Of a stretch of 64,000 nt of DNA, positions 16,747 through 24,616 are shown in pieces (within the stretch, counting starts at the first letter, position 1; the number at the start of each line of letters is the position of its first letter). The stretch is from Hydrogenophilales bacterium 28-61-23. Lineage in GTDB: Bacteria; Pseudomonadota; Gammaproteobacteria; Burkholderiales; Thiobacillaceae. Both the position numbers and the translations under genes were made by a program. Below the pieces are notes generated by a model. The model was not told where the DNA came from. It was given only the letters and a program-made list of their open reading frames with translations, and did no database searches. Where the stretch lies: assembly GCA_002281555.1 (NCBI GenBank), contig NCGJ01000004.1:62001-126000 (forward strand). Reading direction: 5' to 3'.

Positions 16747-17973
16747 TCAGTTCGCCGAATTTTTCGCGTTGGGGTCATAGTAGATGCAATCGAGCAACGC
16801 TGCCCGGTTGTCCCAAAGCCGCGAGTTGAGACCGCCCCTTACCCGAGCATGCTGCCACCACGGGCTGAGCTGTGTGGGGATAACGATACGTTCCCAATAG
16901 TTATCTAGGTTAAGGGTTGTAGGCGCAACTCCAAATGCGCCACAGATGCCGCGCCGATTTGCTGCATTGACCGCAACAAACAGGTCCGGTCGCTTCATCG
17001 CCAACAACCGAGAGGCCGTGGGCACGCCCCCTTTGTGGGCTTTACCCGTAAAAGCAGAGTCAAAGTCTTTGGAAAAGGCACGAAATTGCACCTCAGAAAC
17101 GTCCCCATCAAGCGGAATTCGGTCTAGGGCCCTGGAAAGGCCAGCAGGCGACTCATTGATAAGATTCTTAAAATCGCCCTGACCAAACATTGTGCCAAAC
17201 CAAGCCCATGGAAGTGCATCTAGTCCTTCCTCTTTGGAACCGTAAGTTCCGGCGATTGCCTTGCGTTCCGCCACTGTCATTTTGGCGAGTGAAACCTTCT
17301 CCACGAAAATGGACGCAGCTCTCTCTAGGACGCTGAGACGCGCCTCAATTTCGTGATGTGGGTCTATCTTTATGCCCCGCACAAACTCATTCCATGAAAT
17401 TGCTTGTGGCGAAGGCTTGTCTGTCCCTTCGCGAGGTTTCTTGATTCTATGAAAATTGTCTAGCGCTTCTCGCTTGATACGATTGGCGTGATATTGGCTC
17501 TCGTAGGCAAATAGGAAACCTCCTTCATCTATTTTCTCCGCATCCCCCCAACAGCTGTTTATGAACTCGGCGATGTCCCGTAGCGCACTGTCGGCCAAGC
17601 TACCTTCTATTAACACGCTGGCTTCAATGTTCCGCCCCCCGAACGCGCCCCCAGTCAAGTTGTGGCTGCCCACAACTGCAGCAATACCGTCATCCAGCTC
17701 GAATAAATAGACCTTGGGATGGAACAGCTTGCCATCAGGCGGCATGCACCTCACTGCGGTATACGGCATGAAGGCACGGAGGACCGCCGGGTCAGTTTGG
17801 TACATATGGGTTCCAATGACCACACGCCGAAGTTTGTCGTGATGTTCAATCATCGCCTCGAAGACTGGGTTCCTGCCGCCCCATGCTACGGCAACGTCTA
17901 GGTTCCAGCATGCACCAATGAGGCGCTTGAGTGTTCGTGTGGCGTTATCGCCGGTCAACAGCGTCACCTTCAT
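16747..17973 (-). CDS. PLD-like (HKD) domain protein, putative nuclease
   Basis: A 408-aa protein with one phospholipase-D superfamily motif in its N-terminal third: FHPKVYLFELDDG followed by GSHNLTGGAFGGRN, i.e. HxKx4 plus the downstream GSxN element. PLD-fold enzymes with one HKD act as dimers, often as nucleases. The C-terminal ~250 residues are not recognised; they are rich in basic and aromatic positions and could bind DNA. The gene stands alone between the EEP remnant and the SRAP gene, inside a defence island, so a defence nuclease role is plausible. The substrate is unknown. ATG start, intact length. Confidence 0.7.
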   Translation of the reverse strand: MKVTLLTGDNATRTLKRLIGACWNLDVAVAWGGRNPVFEAMIEHHDKLRRVVIGTHMYQTDPAVLRAFMPYTAVRCMPPDGKLFHPKVYLFELDDGIAAVVGSHNLTGGAFGGRNIEASVLIEGSLADSALRDIAEFINSCWGDAEKIDEGGFLFAYESQYHANRIKREALDNFHRIKKPREGTDKPSPQAISWNEFVRGIKIDPHHEIEARLSVLERAASIFVEKVSLAKMTVAERKAIAGTYGSKEEGLDALPWAWFGTMFGQGDFKNLINESPAGLSRALDRIPLDGDVSEVQFRAFSKDFDSAFTGKAHKGGVPTASRLLAMKRPDLFVAVNAANRRGICGAFGVAPTTLNLDNYWERIVIPTQLSPWWQHARVRGGLNSRLWDNRAALLDCIYYDPNAKNSAN

Positions 17974-18010
17974 CTGACCTCCAAGTCGACAACAACGAGT
18001 TATGCTGAAA

Positions 18011-18706
18011 TCACCTTACAGGGTCTGGCGCCAACGGCTCGACCAGTTGCGGTCCCTCATTGCGGGTGAAGCTCACGGCACGGCTGACAGGATATGACCT
18101 GACCCACGATTCCGGGCATGTGCGCAGCATTGCCTTCGCGGTTTCGGTAGGCAGATTCGGGTCCAGCCAGTCGTGCCAGGTCTCTTCTCCCAGGATGACT
18201 GGCATTCGGTCATGCACCGGACGGGCAATAGCATTGGCGTCACATACGATGACCGTGCAACTCTCCAACACCTGACTACCCTGCTCCCAGCGGTCCCACA
18301 CCCCTGCAAATGCCAATATGGCTTCCTGCTGTCCTCGGTAGTACCAAGGCTGTTTGGCCTTCTGGTCTGGTAGTGCTTGCCACTCATACCAGCCATCGGC
18401 CGGAATAAGACAGCGCCGCCGTTTGAAAGCGGCTCGGAAGGCGGGCTTGCTGTCCACGGACTCGGCCTGGGCGTTGCTGGTGCTGTAGCCAGTCTTGGGC
18501 TCTACCGACCAGTGCGGCACAAGGCCCCATTTCAAACGCACCAATTCCCTCTGTCCATCGCTGTCTAGACGCACTGCCAGGATTGGGCTAGACGGGGCGA
18601 TATTGAACCTGGGTGAACCGTCTGCAACCCGAATGAGACCATCCTGCACGCCAAAACGCTTGGCGATGCTAGGGATGTCAGAGTATTGGGTAAATCGTCC
18701 GCACAT
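18011..18706 (-). CDS. SRAP-domain abasic-site DNA-protein crosslink protein (HMCES/YedK family)
   Basis: A 231-aa SRAP protein. The ATG at 18706 is chosen because the mature enzyme must expose Cys2, and the text begins MCGRFTQ, the invariant N-terminus. An upstream start in the same frame would bury it. Other hallmarks are RFNIAP, the WGLVP segment, DGWYEW and the His in ARPVHDRMP. SRAP proteins crosslink to abasic sites in single-stranded DNA and shield them. It is divergent from umuDC with a 132-bp shared region, so both may respond to DNA damage. A TATAAT lies only 6 nt before the ATG, suggesting a leaderless transcript. Confidence 0.95.
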   Translation of the reverse strand: MCGRFTQYSDIPSIAKRFGVQDGLIRVADGSPRFNIAPSSPILAVRLDSDGQRELVRLKWGLVPHWSVEPKTGYSTSNAQAESVDSKPAFRAAFKRRRCLIPADGWYEWQALPDQKAKQPWYYRGQQEAILAFAGVWDRWEQGSQVLESCTVIVCDANAIARPVHDRMPVILGEETWHDWLDPNLPTETAKAMLRTCPESWVRSYPVSRAVSFTRNEGPQLVEPLAPDPVR

Positions 18707-18712
18707 GAGGGG

Positions 18713-18718
18713 ATTATA
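18713..18718 (-). promoter_or_regulatory. Perfect -10 box TATAAT 6 nt before the SRAP start
   Basis: On the minus strand TATAAT is followed by CCCCTC and then the ATG, so transcription would start at or next to the start codon and the mRNA would be leaderless. No good -35 hexamer is seen 16-18 bp upstream, so strength is uncertain. Confidence 0.45.
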
Positions 18719-18805
18719 GAGAGAAGGGATGTGGCGGCCATTGCCTGCCAACGCCTCCAAGGGGTGACCAGAAATGGCGCTTTGCATCCCCACATTGCCG
18801 TGGTA

Positions 18806-18832
18806 TCTTGAATAATGTCACATATATCAAGA
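18806..18832. promoter_or_regulatory. Inverted repeat TCTTGA-N15-TCAAGA before umuD, candidate operator
   Basis: The arms at 18806-18811 and 18827-18832 lie immediately before the chosen umuD ATG (18839). Flanking bases extend the match (GGTA on the left and ACC on the right, with one extra base). It does not match the E. coli LexA box. Because the adjacent UmuD has a basic N-terminal extension, self-binding is a possible use. Inference only. Confidence 0.45.
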
Positions 18833-18838
18833 ACCATC

Positions 18839-19402
18839 ATGCTCACACACGGCGGCAAGCGTACAGGTGCGGGTCGTAAACCTGGGCCAGAACCCACCAA
18901 GACAATGCGTGTCCCGGTTAGCCGGGCCGATGAAGTCAAGGCCTACCTGTCTCAGGCCAAAATCCGTTCCTGGGACAATCTCGAGTATCTGGGCGAACCG
19001 GAACGGCACCTAAAACTGGCATTACCCCTGTTCGACGGCAGTGTCCCCGCTGGTTTCCCGAGTCCTGCTGAAGATTATGTCGAGGGCAAACTCGACCTCA
19101 ACGAATACCTAGTGGAACACGAGGCTGCCACCTTCTATGTCCGAGTGAAAGGGCATTCCATGTCCGGCGCTGGCATCCTGGACGGCGACATCATCGCTGT
19201 AGACCGGGCAGTGGAAGCGCGCCACGGTGATACCGTATTGGCGGTGATTGATGGTGAGTTGACCGTTAAGGACCTCCATCGCGATGCCGAGACGGTGCGC
19301 TTGCTGCCCCGCAACCCCGACTTTGCGCCGATTGAATTCAAGCAAGGGCAGGAACTCACCATTTGGGGGGTGGTAACGGGCGTGGTGCGCAAGCTGCGCT
19401 GA
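18839..19402 (+). CDS. umuD: UmuD-like self-cleaving protein with extended N-terminus
   Basis: A 187-aa S24 peptidase family protein. The UmuD core is clear: an AGFPSP cleavage region (A71-G72), the nucleophile S107 in GHSMSGAG and the base K144 in LTVKDL. E. coli UmuD has 139 residues. The extra ~48 N-terminal residues here begin with GGKRTGAGRKPGPEP, a basic AT-hook-like stretch, followed by TMRVPVSRADEVKAYLSQ. That layout resembles UmuD homologues that double as repressors. The start at 18839 is preferred to 18815, which would place the operator-like repeat inside the gene. umuC follows after 3 nt. RecA-stimulated cleavage is expected to yield active UmuD'. Confidence 0.9.
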   Translation: MLTHGGKRTGAGRKPGPEPTKTMRVPVSRADEVKAYLSQAKIRSWDNLEYLGEPERHLKLALPLFDGSVPAGFPSPAEDYVEGKLDLNEYLVEHEAATFYVRVKGHSMSGAGILDGDIIAVDRAVEARHGDTVLAVIDGELTVKDLHRDAETVRLLPRNPDFAPIEFKQGQELTIWGVVTGVVRKLR

Positions 19403-19405
19403 TTC

Positions 19406-20707
19406 ATGACCAGCATCCCACATCAGTACGCGCTGGTGGACGGTAACAATTTCTACGTCTCCTGCGAGCGTGTGTTCAACCCTCGTCTGGAAGGCAGGCC
19501 AGTTGTCGTGCTGTCCAACAATGACGGCTGCGCCGTCGCCCGAAGCGACGAGGCAAAGGCGCTCGGCATCAACATGGGTCAGCCTCACTTCCAGATACGC
19601 GATTTGCTCAAGCAGCATGGTGGCATGGCGCTGTCCAGCAACTACGCTCTCTATGCGGACATGAGCCGGCGCATGATGTCCGTCATCGCGAACTACAGTC
19701 CCGAGCAGGAGGTGTACTCCATCGACGAGTCCTTCCTGCGCTTCGCCGGATTTAAGCACTGGGACCTGACCGCGCATGGCGCCCGCGTGCGCCAGCAGGT
19801 GAAACAGTGGACCGGCATTCCGGTGGGGGTGGGTATTGGCCCGACCAAGACGCTGGCCAAACTTGCGAACAGACTGGCGAAGCGGCATCCCGACTTCAAA
19901 GCCCAGGGCGTGTGTAATCTGCAGGACCTAGAGCCTTGGCACCAGATACGTTACTTCACCGAGATGGACGTACAGGACGTCTGGGGCGTAGGGCCACGTT
20001 GGGCAGAGAAGTTGCGGGCATTGGGTATCGAGTCCGCACAGGACTTGAAACAATCCGACCCGGAGACCCTGCGTAAACGTTTCAATGTGGTACTGGAACG
20101 CACTATCCGGGAGTTGAACGGCATTCACTGCATTCCGCTGGAAGAGGCGCCACCACCGAAGAAGCAGATTGTCTCGTCACGAAGCTTCGGCCAGTTGCTT
20201 ACTGACAAAAATGACTTGCTTGAAGCAGTTTCAACCTATTCAGCCCAAGCAGCCGTAAAGCTACGCAAGGAAGGCCAAGCGGCCAGCGGCCTCCAGGTTT
20301 TCCTGTCAACCAACAACTTCAATCCAGACGAGCCTCAGTATCACCCAGCTACGTTGATAACGTTGTCGAGTCCGACCAATGACACCGCCCGGCTAATAAA
20401 GGCAGCACGGGGCGGTTTAAATCGCATCTTCAAGCCGGGCTTTCGGTACAAGAAGGCTGGGGTGATGCTTGTTGACCTAGTGTCGAATTCAATAAGACAG
20501 GGGGAATTGTTCGGCCTGGTTGAGGAACCGCATCTCCTGCGGCGCGGGTGCCTGCTGGAAGTGCTGGACTCTCTTAATGGGCAGATGGGCCAGGGAACAC
20601 TCAGGTTCGCAGCTGAAGGAACGGGACAACCTTGGCGGATGCGGCGGAACAACCTAACTCCAGGGTATACGACTGACTGGGAGGGGCTAGTAGTGGTCAA
20701 TTGCTAG
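19406..20707 (+). CDS. umuC: UmuC, catalytic subunit of translesion DNA polymerase V
   Basis: A 433-aa Y-family polymerase. Motifs are intact: [13 protein letters not shown] with the first metal Asp, then YSIDESFL with the paired Asp/Glu, a helix-hairpin-helix region ([17 protein letters not shown]) and the C-terminal little-finger and UmuD'-binding parts. It carries out error-prone bypass of DNA lesions together with UmuD' and RecA. It starts 3 nt after umuD. Mobile umuDC pairs are common on plasmids and integrative elements, which fits its place in this island. Confidence 0.95.
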   Translation: MTSIPHQYALVDGNNFYVSCERVFNPRLEGRPVVVLSNNDGCAVARSDEAKALGINMGQPHFQIRDLLKQHGGMALSSNYALYADMSRRMMSVIANYSPEQEVYSIDESFLRFAGFKHWDLTAHGARVRQQVKQWTGIPVGVGIGPTKTLAKLANRLAKRHPDFKAQGVCNLQDLEPWHQIRYFTEMDVQDVWGVGPRWAEKLRALGIESAQDLKQSDPETLRKRFNVVLERTIRELNGIHCIPLEEAPPPKKQIVSSRSFGQLLTDKNDLLEAVSTYSAQAAVKLRKEGQAASGLQVFLSTNNFNPDEPQYHPATLITLSSPTNDTARLIKAARGGLNRIFKPGFRYKKAGVMLVDLVSNSIRQGELFGLVEEPHLLRRGCLLEVLDSLNGQMGQGTLRFAAEGTGQPWRMRRNNLTPGYTTDWEGLVVVNC

Positions 20708-20725
20708 GTCGATTGGGCTCACAGG

Positions 20726-21013
20726 TTAGTGAATCGGCTCTGGGTCATTGAGCGGCCCTAGTCTGACCATCCCCAATACGCCGACCAGAATTTCCATCCC
20801 CGAACTCAGCAAAACAGCCTGTTCATCATTCGGGGTGACGACATTGAGTACTGTCAGTACTTCATCGAGTGGGATTTCACCGAACTTGCTTTGGTAATGA
20901 GCCAGATTGAGCGCAAGCAGCTTAGCCGTCTCTGCGATGTCGTCCTTGCTGGAACCTTCAATAAGCTGGTCAGCAAGCTGATAAAACTGACGGAACTGGT
21001 TCAGGTCGGTCAT
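20726..21013 (-). CDS. Hypothetical 95-aa protein
   Basis: A small acidic, mostly helical protein (QFYQLADQLIEGS, then DDIAETAKLLALNLAHYQSK, then VVTPNDEQAVLLSSGMEIL). I do not recognise a family and see no signal peptide or TM helix. It is convergent with umuC (18-nt gap) and divergent from the second SNase gene (41-nt gap), so it occupies its own small slot in the DNA-repair block. Codon use is like its neighbours, and the ORF is clean with an ATG start. Confidence 0.65.
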   Translation of the reverse strand: MTDLNQFRQFYQLADQLIEGSSKDDIAETAKLLALNLAHYQSKFGEIPLDEVLTVLNVVTPNDEQAVLLSSGMEILVGVLGMVRLGPLNDPEPIH

Positions 21014-21054
21014 GCTACGGTTCCTTTATCGAGTTGTGCGAAAGGATTGATGAC

Positions 21055-21537
21055 ATGAATACTTGGCGCGCCCTGTTGGCACTATTTTTGTTGGTAGCTC
21101 AACCTGCATTCTCGGAAACCCTTACTGGCTATGTCGTTGGCATTACTGATGGGGACACGCTGACTCTGCTAGTGGATAAGCAGCAACACAGGATACGTAT
21201 TGCAGCTATAGACTCTCCCGAGCGTGTCCAACCGTTTGGAGATAAAGCTACAGCAAATTTTGGCCGTTTGGCTTTCAACAAAAACGCTGTTGCGTACTGT
21301 CACAAGAAATCATATGAACGAGACGTGTGCAAGGTCCTAATTGATGGTCAGGACATAGGACTTCAGCAGATTGTGGAGGGAATGGCGTGGTGGTCCCGAA
21401 AGTATGCGAAAGAACAAACAACTGAAGACCAGAACGCATATGAGCAAGCAGAGATGATGGCGAAGCTCAAGCGACTGGGCCTGTGGTCGGATTCCAACCC
21501 GATACCACCTTGGGACTGGCGGCATCGACTCAAGTAG
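21055..21537 (+). CDS. Secreted staphylococcal-nuclease-like (SNase) protein 2
   Basis: A 160-aa protein with signal peptide (LLALFLLVAQPAFS) and a full SNase domain: GITDGDTLTLL, HRIRIAAIDSPE and ERDVCKV supply the expected Asp, Arg, Glu and second Arg. The ATG at 21055 has AAAGGA at 21041-21046. An upstream TTG start would precede this ribosome site and is rejected. It is only distantly similar to the SNase at 6636, so it is not a recent duplicate. It is likely a periplasmic or exported nuclease. The Cdd1-like gene follows after 11 nt. Confidence 0.88.
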   Translation: MNTWRALLALFLLVAQPAFSETLTGYVVGITDGDTLTLLVDKQQHRIRIAAIDSPERVQPFGDKATANFGRLAFNKNAVAYCHKKSYERDVCKVLIDGQDIGLQQIVEGMAWWSRKYAKEQTTEDQNAYEQAEMMAKLKRLGLWSDSNPIPPWDWRHRLK

Positions 21538-21548
21538 TGATAAGCGTG

Positions 21549-21833
21549 ATGAAGAAGGCAAAGACAGCGGCAGAAGCTTTGGTGCTGGAGGCCATCCCCA
21601 ATATCGGCCCCGCCGTAGCTCAAAACCTGCGGCAACTAGGTATCCAAGCTCCAGCCGACATCAGGGGGCAAGACCCGTACGCCCTTTACCAACAACTGTG
21701 TATCCAGACCGGTGTCATACATGACCCATGTCTGCTTGACACCTTTATCTCCGCCACCCGTTTCATGTCGGGGGAGCCGCCATTGCCATGGTGGCGCTAT
21801 ACCAAAGAGCGTAAATGCACACTCAAACCTTGA
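21549..21833 (+). CDS. Cdd1/mitomycin-resistance-type helix-hairpin-helix protein
   Basis: A 94-aa protein starting MKKAKTAAEALVLEAIPNIG. The segment IPNIGPAVAQNLRQLGI is a helix-hairpin-helix DNA-binding motif. DPCLLDTFISATRFM and the ending PPLPWWRYTKERK match the Cdd1 (pathogenicity locus) family, which also includes proteins annotated for mitomycin resistance. It may bind damaged or structured DNA; the molecular role is not established. The start at 21549 is the first ATG after the SNase stop, with a weak ribosome site. It forms the end of the SRAP-umuDC-SNase repair-like block. Confidence 0.8.
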   Translation: MKKAKTAAEALVLEAIPNIGPAVAQNLRQLGIQAPADIRGQDPYALYQQLCIQTGVIHDPCLLDTFISATRFMSGEPPLPWWRYTKERKCTLKP

Positions 21834-22089
21834 TAGCTCCTGTACCAAAATAGGTAAACCATGCTGTGGCAAGGTCACGTATGGAGAGCGGAATGACTGC
21901 TTAATGGCAGTTAGCCGTTTACCGTGAGGATGTTCTTTTTGGGCTCGCCAACTACCTGCCACCATTGCCCCACCTGAACACGAGCGGCGGCAACACCCGG
22001 TGGGATGAGTTGAGGGTAAATAGACCCAATCTATTTTAATAGGCTAGCATAGTAGTCGTTTATCATGTGCGAAACAGTCCGTACCATAA
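21834..22089. other. Intergenic region before the hip promoter
   Basis: No gene or strong secondary structure stands out between the Cdd1-like gene and the hip control region. It is moderately AT-rich toward its right end. Confidence 0.4.
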
Positions 22090-22109
22090 ATTCCTTCTAA
22101 AGTAGGATT
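22090..22109. promoter_or_regulatory. HipB-type operator O1
   Basis: ATTCC-N10-GGATT with the central TTCTAAAGTA. It shares its layout and most bases with O2 48 bp downstream. It lies just upstream of the -35 box. HipB of E. coli binds TATCC-N8-GGATA; here the spacer is two bases longer. Confidence 0.7.
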
Positions 22110-22113
22110 TATG

Positions 22114-22141
22114 TTGACATGGTTGACATACCGCCTAATAT
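22114..22141 (+). promoter_or_regulatory. hipBA promoter (TTGACA ... TAATAT)
   Basis: A consensus -35 TTGACA at 22114-22119 and -10 TAATAT at 22136-22141 with a 16-bp spacer. A second TTGACA occurs at 22123-22128. O1 lies directly upstream and O2 overlaps the -10 box, as expected for autorepression by HipB. Confidence 0.7.
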
Positions 22142-22158
22142 CCTTCTTTAGTAGGATA
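22139..22158. promoter_or_regulatory. HipB-type operator O2
   Basis: TATCC-N10-GGATA with centre TTCTTTAGTA, inside the longer perfect repeat TAATATCCT-N8-AGGATATTA. It overlaps the -10 box and ends 18 bp before the hipB ATG. Bound HipB would block RNA polymerase. Confidence 0.75.
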
Positions 22159-22176
22159 TTAAAGAAGGTGCTAGCC

Positions 22177-22446
22177 ATGCGTCGTATCATTCCCCTCCCA
22201 TTTCCGACAGACCCGGCGATTTCTTCTCCCGCCCAATTGGGGGCGGTGTTGCGAGCAGCGCGCACGCAGGCCGCCATATCGCTCGAGGACTTGGCCCTGA
22301 CGCTGGGTATCGCCAAGCAAACGCTGCAAGACCTGGAACGAGGCACCGGTACCGTATCGCTATCCATCGCATTTTTGGCTCTGACGGGGCTTGGCATCGA
22401 GTTGCAGCGCGTCCAGAACGCCATCGAGGTGGGCCATGGAGCTTGA
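22177..22446 (+). CDS. hipB: HipB antitoxin, XRE-family repressor
   Basis: An 89-aa protein with a helix-turn-helix of the XRE/Cro type (GAVLRAARTQAAISLEDLAL followed by GIAKQTLQDLERG). The ATG at 22177 has AAAGAAGG at 22161-22168. A longer upstream reading would run through the promoter and operators and is rejected. HipB neutralises HipA and represses the operon through the two operators upstream. hipA starts 11 nt before hipB ends, so they are translationally coupled. Confidence 0.9.
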   Translation: MRRIIPLPFPTDPAISSPAQLGAVLRAARTQAAISLEDLALTLGIAKQTLQDLERGTGTVSLSIAFLALTGLGIELQRVQNAIEVGHGA

Positions 22447-23761
22447 GGTCTGGCTGGGTACTGACCGGGTGGGCACGCTATCGCATGATGGCGTCAGTAA
22501 CCGGTTTGCGTTTGAATACACGGAGGACTGGCGTCAAACACCTGGCGCCAGTCCCCTTAGCCCCAGGCTCCCACTGGTGCCCATACTTGAATCTCTGGAC
22601 TCGCATAGCGCACGCGTCCGCCAGTTCTTCGAGAATTTGCTGCCTGAAGGCAAGGCGCTGGACGAAGCAGCTGCGGCTTATCGTGTTTCCAAGTCGAACC
22701 TGACCGGACTGCTTGCTGCGCTGGGCCGCGAAACTGCCGGGGCCCTTCGGCTCACGCCGAGTGGACAGATTCTTGCCGAGGTTGATAACCGCCGGCCGTT
22801 GCCAGACATTGAGTTGTCCGCGCGCATTCGACAGCGTGCCGAGGTCCCGTTCACCGTATGGGATGGCAAGGTCCGGCTCTCCATCGCGGGCTACCAGGAC
22901 AAGCTGGCCGCCTATGAAGAGCAGGGCACGTGGTATTTGGTTGAAGGCCCAAACCTGGCCTCCACTCACATTCTGAAACCTGAACCCGCAAACCTTGGAC
23001 TGGCCGGACTGACCAGCAATGAATTCCTATGCATGCGTCTGGCCGAGGCCGTGAAGTTGTCGGTTGCGCCGGTCACCTTGCGGCATGTGCCTGAGCCTGT
23101 TTTGGTGGTCGAGCGATTTGACCGACGACGGGCCGAAAACGCCGTGCGCCGCCGGCATGTCATTGATGGCTGTCAGCTGCTTGGACTGCCTAGCAGCTTC
23201 AAGTTCGAGCGGCCCTATGGCGATGGCCGGGATGTTCAGAACATTCGCGACGGCGCGTCACTGCCCAGGCTATTCGAGGCCATGGCCGAGGCGGCGGTCC
23301 CCGCCAAGGCCCGGTTGCAATTGCTGCGCTGGGTTTTGTTCCAGGTTCTCATCGGCAACACGGACGCCCATGCCAAGAATCTGTCGTTCTACATGGGGCC
23401 CCAGGGCATAGAGCTGGCGCCTGCCTACGACCTGGTGTGCGGCGACGTGTTCGACCCAAATCGAGTCGAGCAGACGTACGCCATGGCCATTGGCGATGCG
23501 TTCAGTATTCACGAGCTATCGCCCTACGAATGGGCCCGGTTCTGCGTGACGACAGGGGTGAAGCCAGAGCAACTCCGGAAAGAGTTGGGGCGGATGGCCC
23601 AAGGGTTGCAGGACAACGCGGCGGGGGTCGCCACCAAGGCGGTCCAAGAGGGTGCGGACCCTGGCTTGGTTCAGCGAGTCGTTGAACGTGTGGCCCAGGA
23701 GTGCTTGCGCCAGTTGGCAATGGCTCCGCTAGTCCGTGGCATGATGGCGTCGGCTAGCTGA
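22436..23761 (+). CDS. hipA: HipA toxin, Ser/Thr kinase
   Basis: A 441-aa HipA, the same length as E. coli HipA. Residues 1-100 are the HipA N-terminal domain. The kinase core shows the glycine-rich SIAGYQDKLA loop (149-158), the catalytic lysine K181 in HILKPEP, the catalytic loop GNTDAHAKN with D310, and the metal-binding D332 in PAYDLV. HipA phosphorylates glutamyl-tRNA synthetase in E. coli and so stops growth; homologues may target other tRNA synthetases. All catalytic residues are present, so the toxin should be active. Confidence 0.94.
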   Translation: MELEVWLGTDRVGTLSHDGVSNRFAFEYTEDWRQTPGASPLSPRLPLVPILESLDSHSARVRQFFENLLPEGKALDEAAAAYRVSKSNLTGLLAALGRETAGALRLTPSGQILAEVDNRRPLPDIELSARIRQRAEVPFTVWDGKVRLSIAGYQDKLAAYEEQGTWYLVEGPNLASTHILKPEPANLGLAGLTSNEFLCMRLAEAVKLSVAPVTLRHVPEPVLVVERFDRRRAENAVRRRHVIDGCQLLGLPSSFKFERPYGDGRDVQNIRDGASLPRLFEAMAEAAVPAKARLQLLRWVLFQVLIGNTDAHAKNLSFYMGPQGIELAPAYDLVCGDVFDPNRVEQTYAMAIGDAFSIHELSPYEWARFCVTTGVKPEQLRKELGRMAQGLQDNAAGVATKAVQEGADPGLVQRVVERVAQECLRQLAMAPLVRGMMASAS

Positions 23762-24115
23762 CTGGCACAGCTTCATAGGCAAGCTTCGCTAACCCGGGCA
23801 TGGCTCGAGTTAGCCAGGCGTAAAATTGCGCCTGGCGTTAATGCCGCGGTTCCTTTGGTGAACGCGGGCAAGACCTAGAAATAGCTCAAGTTACCCACAC
23901 GTTCAGTGAACGCCTTGCCCTAAGGGCATGCTTTTTCAGAAGTCACCTTGTCTCGTGGTGGCGAATGGGAGTACGACTACTCCTATTCAACTCCGGAGCT
24001 GCAGGAACATCAGCGGGTCCCTTGTCAGGACTTTGTTCGGTCAATGGCGCTTCATTGGGGCCGGCAGAGAGGATGGCTGGCCGTCAGATTGGACGTAGCT
24101 TGACCTGCCCCTCTC
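23762..24115. other. Intergenic region downstream of hipA with two hairpins
   Basis: No gene is supported in 354 bp. A strong hairpin GCCAGGCG (23813-23820), loop of 8, CGCCTGGC (23829-23836) occurs 50 bp after hipA. A second, TGCCC-TAA-GGGCA at 23916-23928, is followed by T5 at 23932-23936. These may terminate hipBA transcription. Confidence 0.5.
23916..23936 (+). terminator. Possible rho-independent terminator after hipA
   Basis: A 5-bp stem TGCCC/GGGCA with a 3-nt loop, then TGCTTTTT. The stem is short and the T-run is three bases away, so it is weak. It is also 155 bp from the hipA stop. Confidence 0.35.
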
Positions 24116-24535
24116 TCAGATAGAGAGCACCCGCTCAAAACCATCCCTGCTTTCTGTTGTACCAGCATGGAGCCGCATCATTTCGGAGCCATCTTTCATT
24201 ACATATATCTCTATTCCAGGGAAATCTTTGTTTAGCCAGATTTCTTTCACATAACTTAGCTGGGAATCGCGAGTTCCGTTCATGTGAGCGGGGCTAAGAA
24301 GAGCAACGCTAGTGACTTGAGTTTGTGTATCAGATTCTCGAACCAACCCCAGTACATGCTCCAACTGGCTGAAGAGGACTCGTTCAAGGTTCACAGCTTC
24401 ATCACGTACATGCTGCACGGAGAGTAAAAAATATGGCTCTTGTGCAGGCAGCTCGACCCAAGCCCAAACATTCAGTCCTTTTGCTTTCATGGACGGAGGT
24501 ATAGGTACTTCAGCATCGGAGCATGTATAGAACAT
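24116..24535 (-). CDS. Hypothetical 139-aa protein
   Basis: A soluble protein with no recognised family. Visible segments include LNVWAWVELPAQEPYFLLSV and WLNKDFPGIEIYVMKDG, which suggest a mixed alpha/beta fold with several strands. It starts with ATG and is divergent from the XRE regulator at 24617 (81-bp gap), the layout of a regulator and its target. A TATAAT reads on the minus strand at 24576-24571 upstream of it. It is near the right edge of the island. Confidence 0.65.
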   Translation of the reverse strand: MFYTCSDAEVPIPPSMKAKGLNVWAWVELPAQEPYFLLSVQHVRDEAVNLERVLFSQLEHVLGLVRESDTQTQVTSVALLSPAHMNGTRDSQLSYVKEIWLNKDFPGIEIYVMKDGSEMMRLHAGTTESRDGFERVLSI

Positions 24536-24616
24536 GGCGGGTTGACCGGATGGAAAGACCGTTATTGTAGATTATATTCCGTGGATTGACAGTCACATTA
24601 TCTTCATTCTTGAAAT

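Noticed and set aside
22111..22176. A 22-codon upstream extension of hipB
   Set aside because: It would run through the promoter and operator O2; the ATG at 22177 has a good ribosome site.
24541..24616. TTGACA at 24586-24591 as promoter of the XRE gene
   Set aside because: No -10 box lies at 16-18 bp, so I do not call it.
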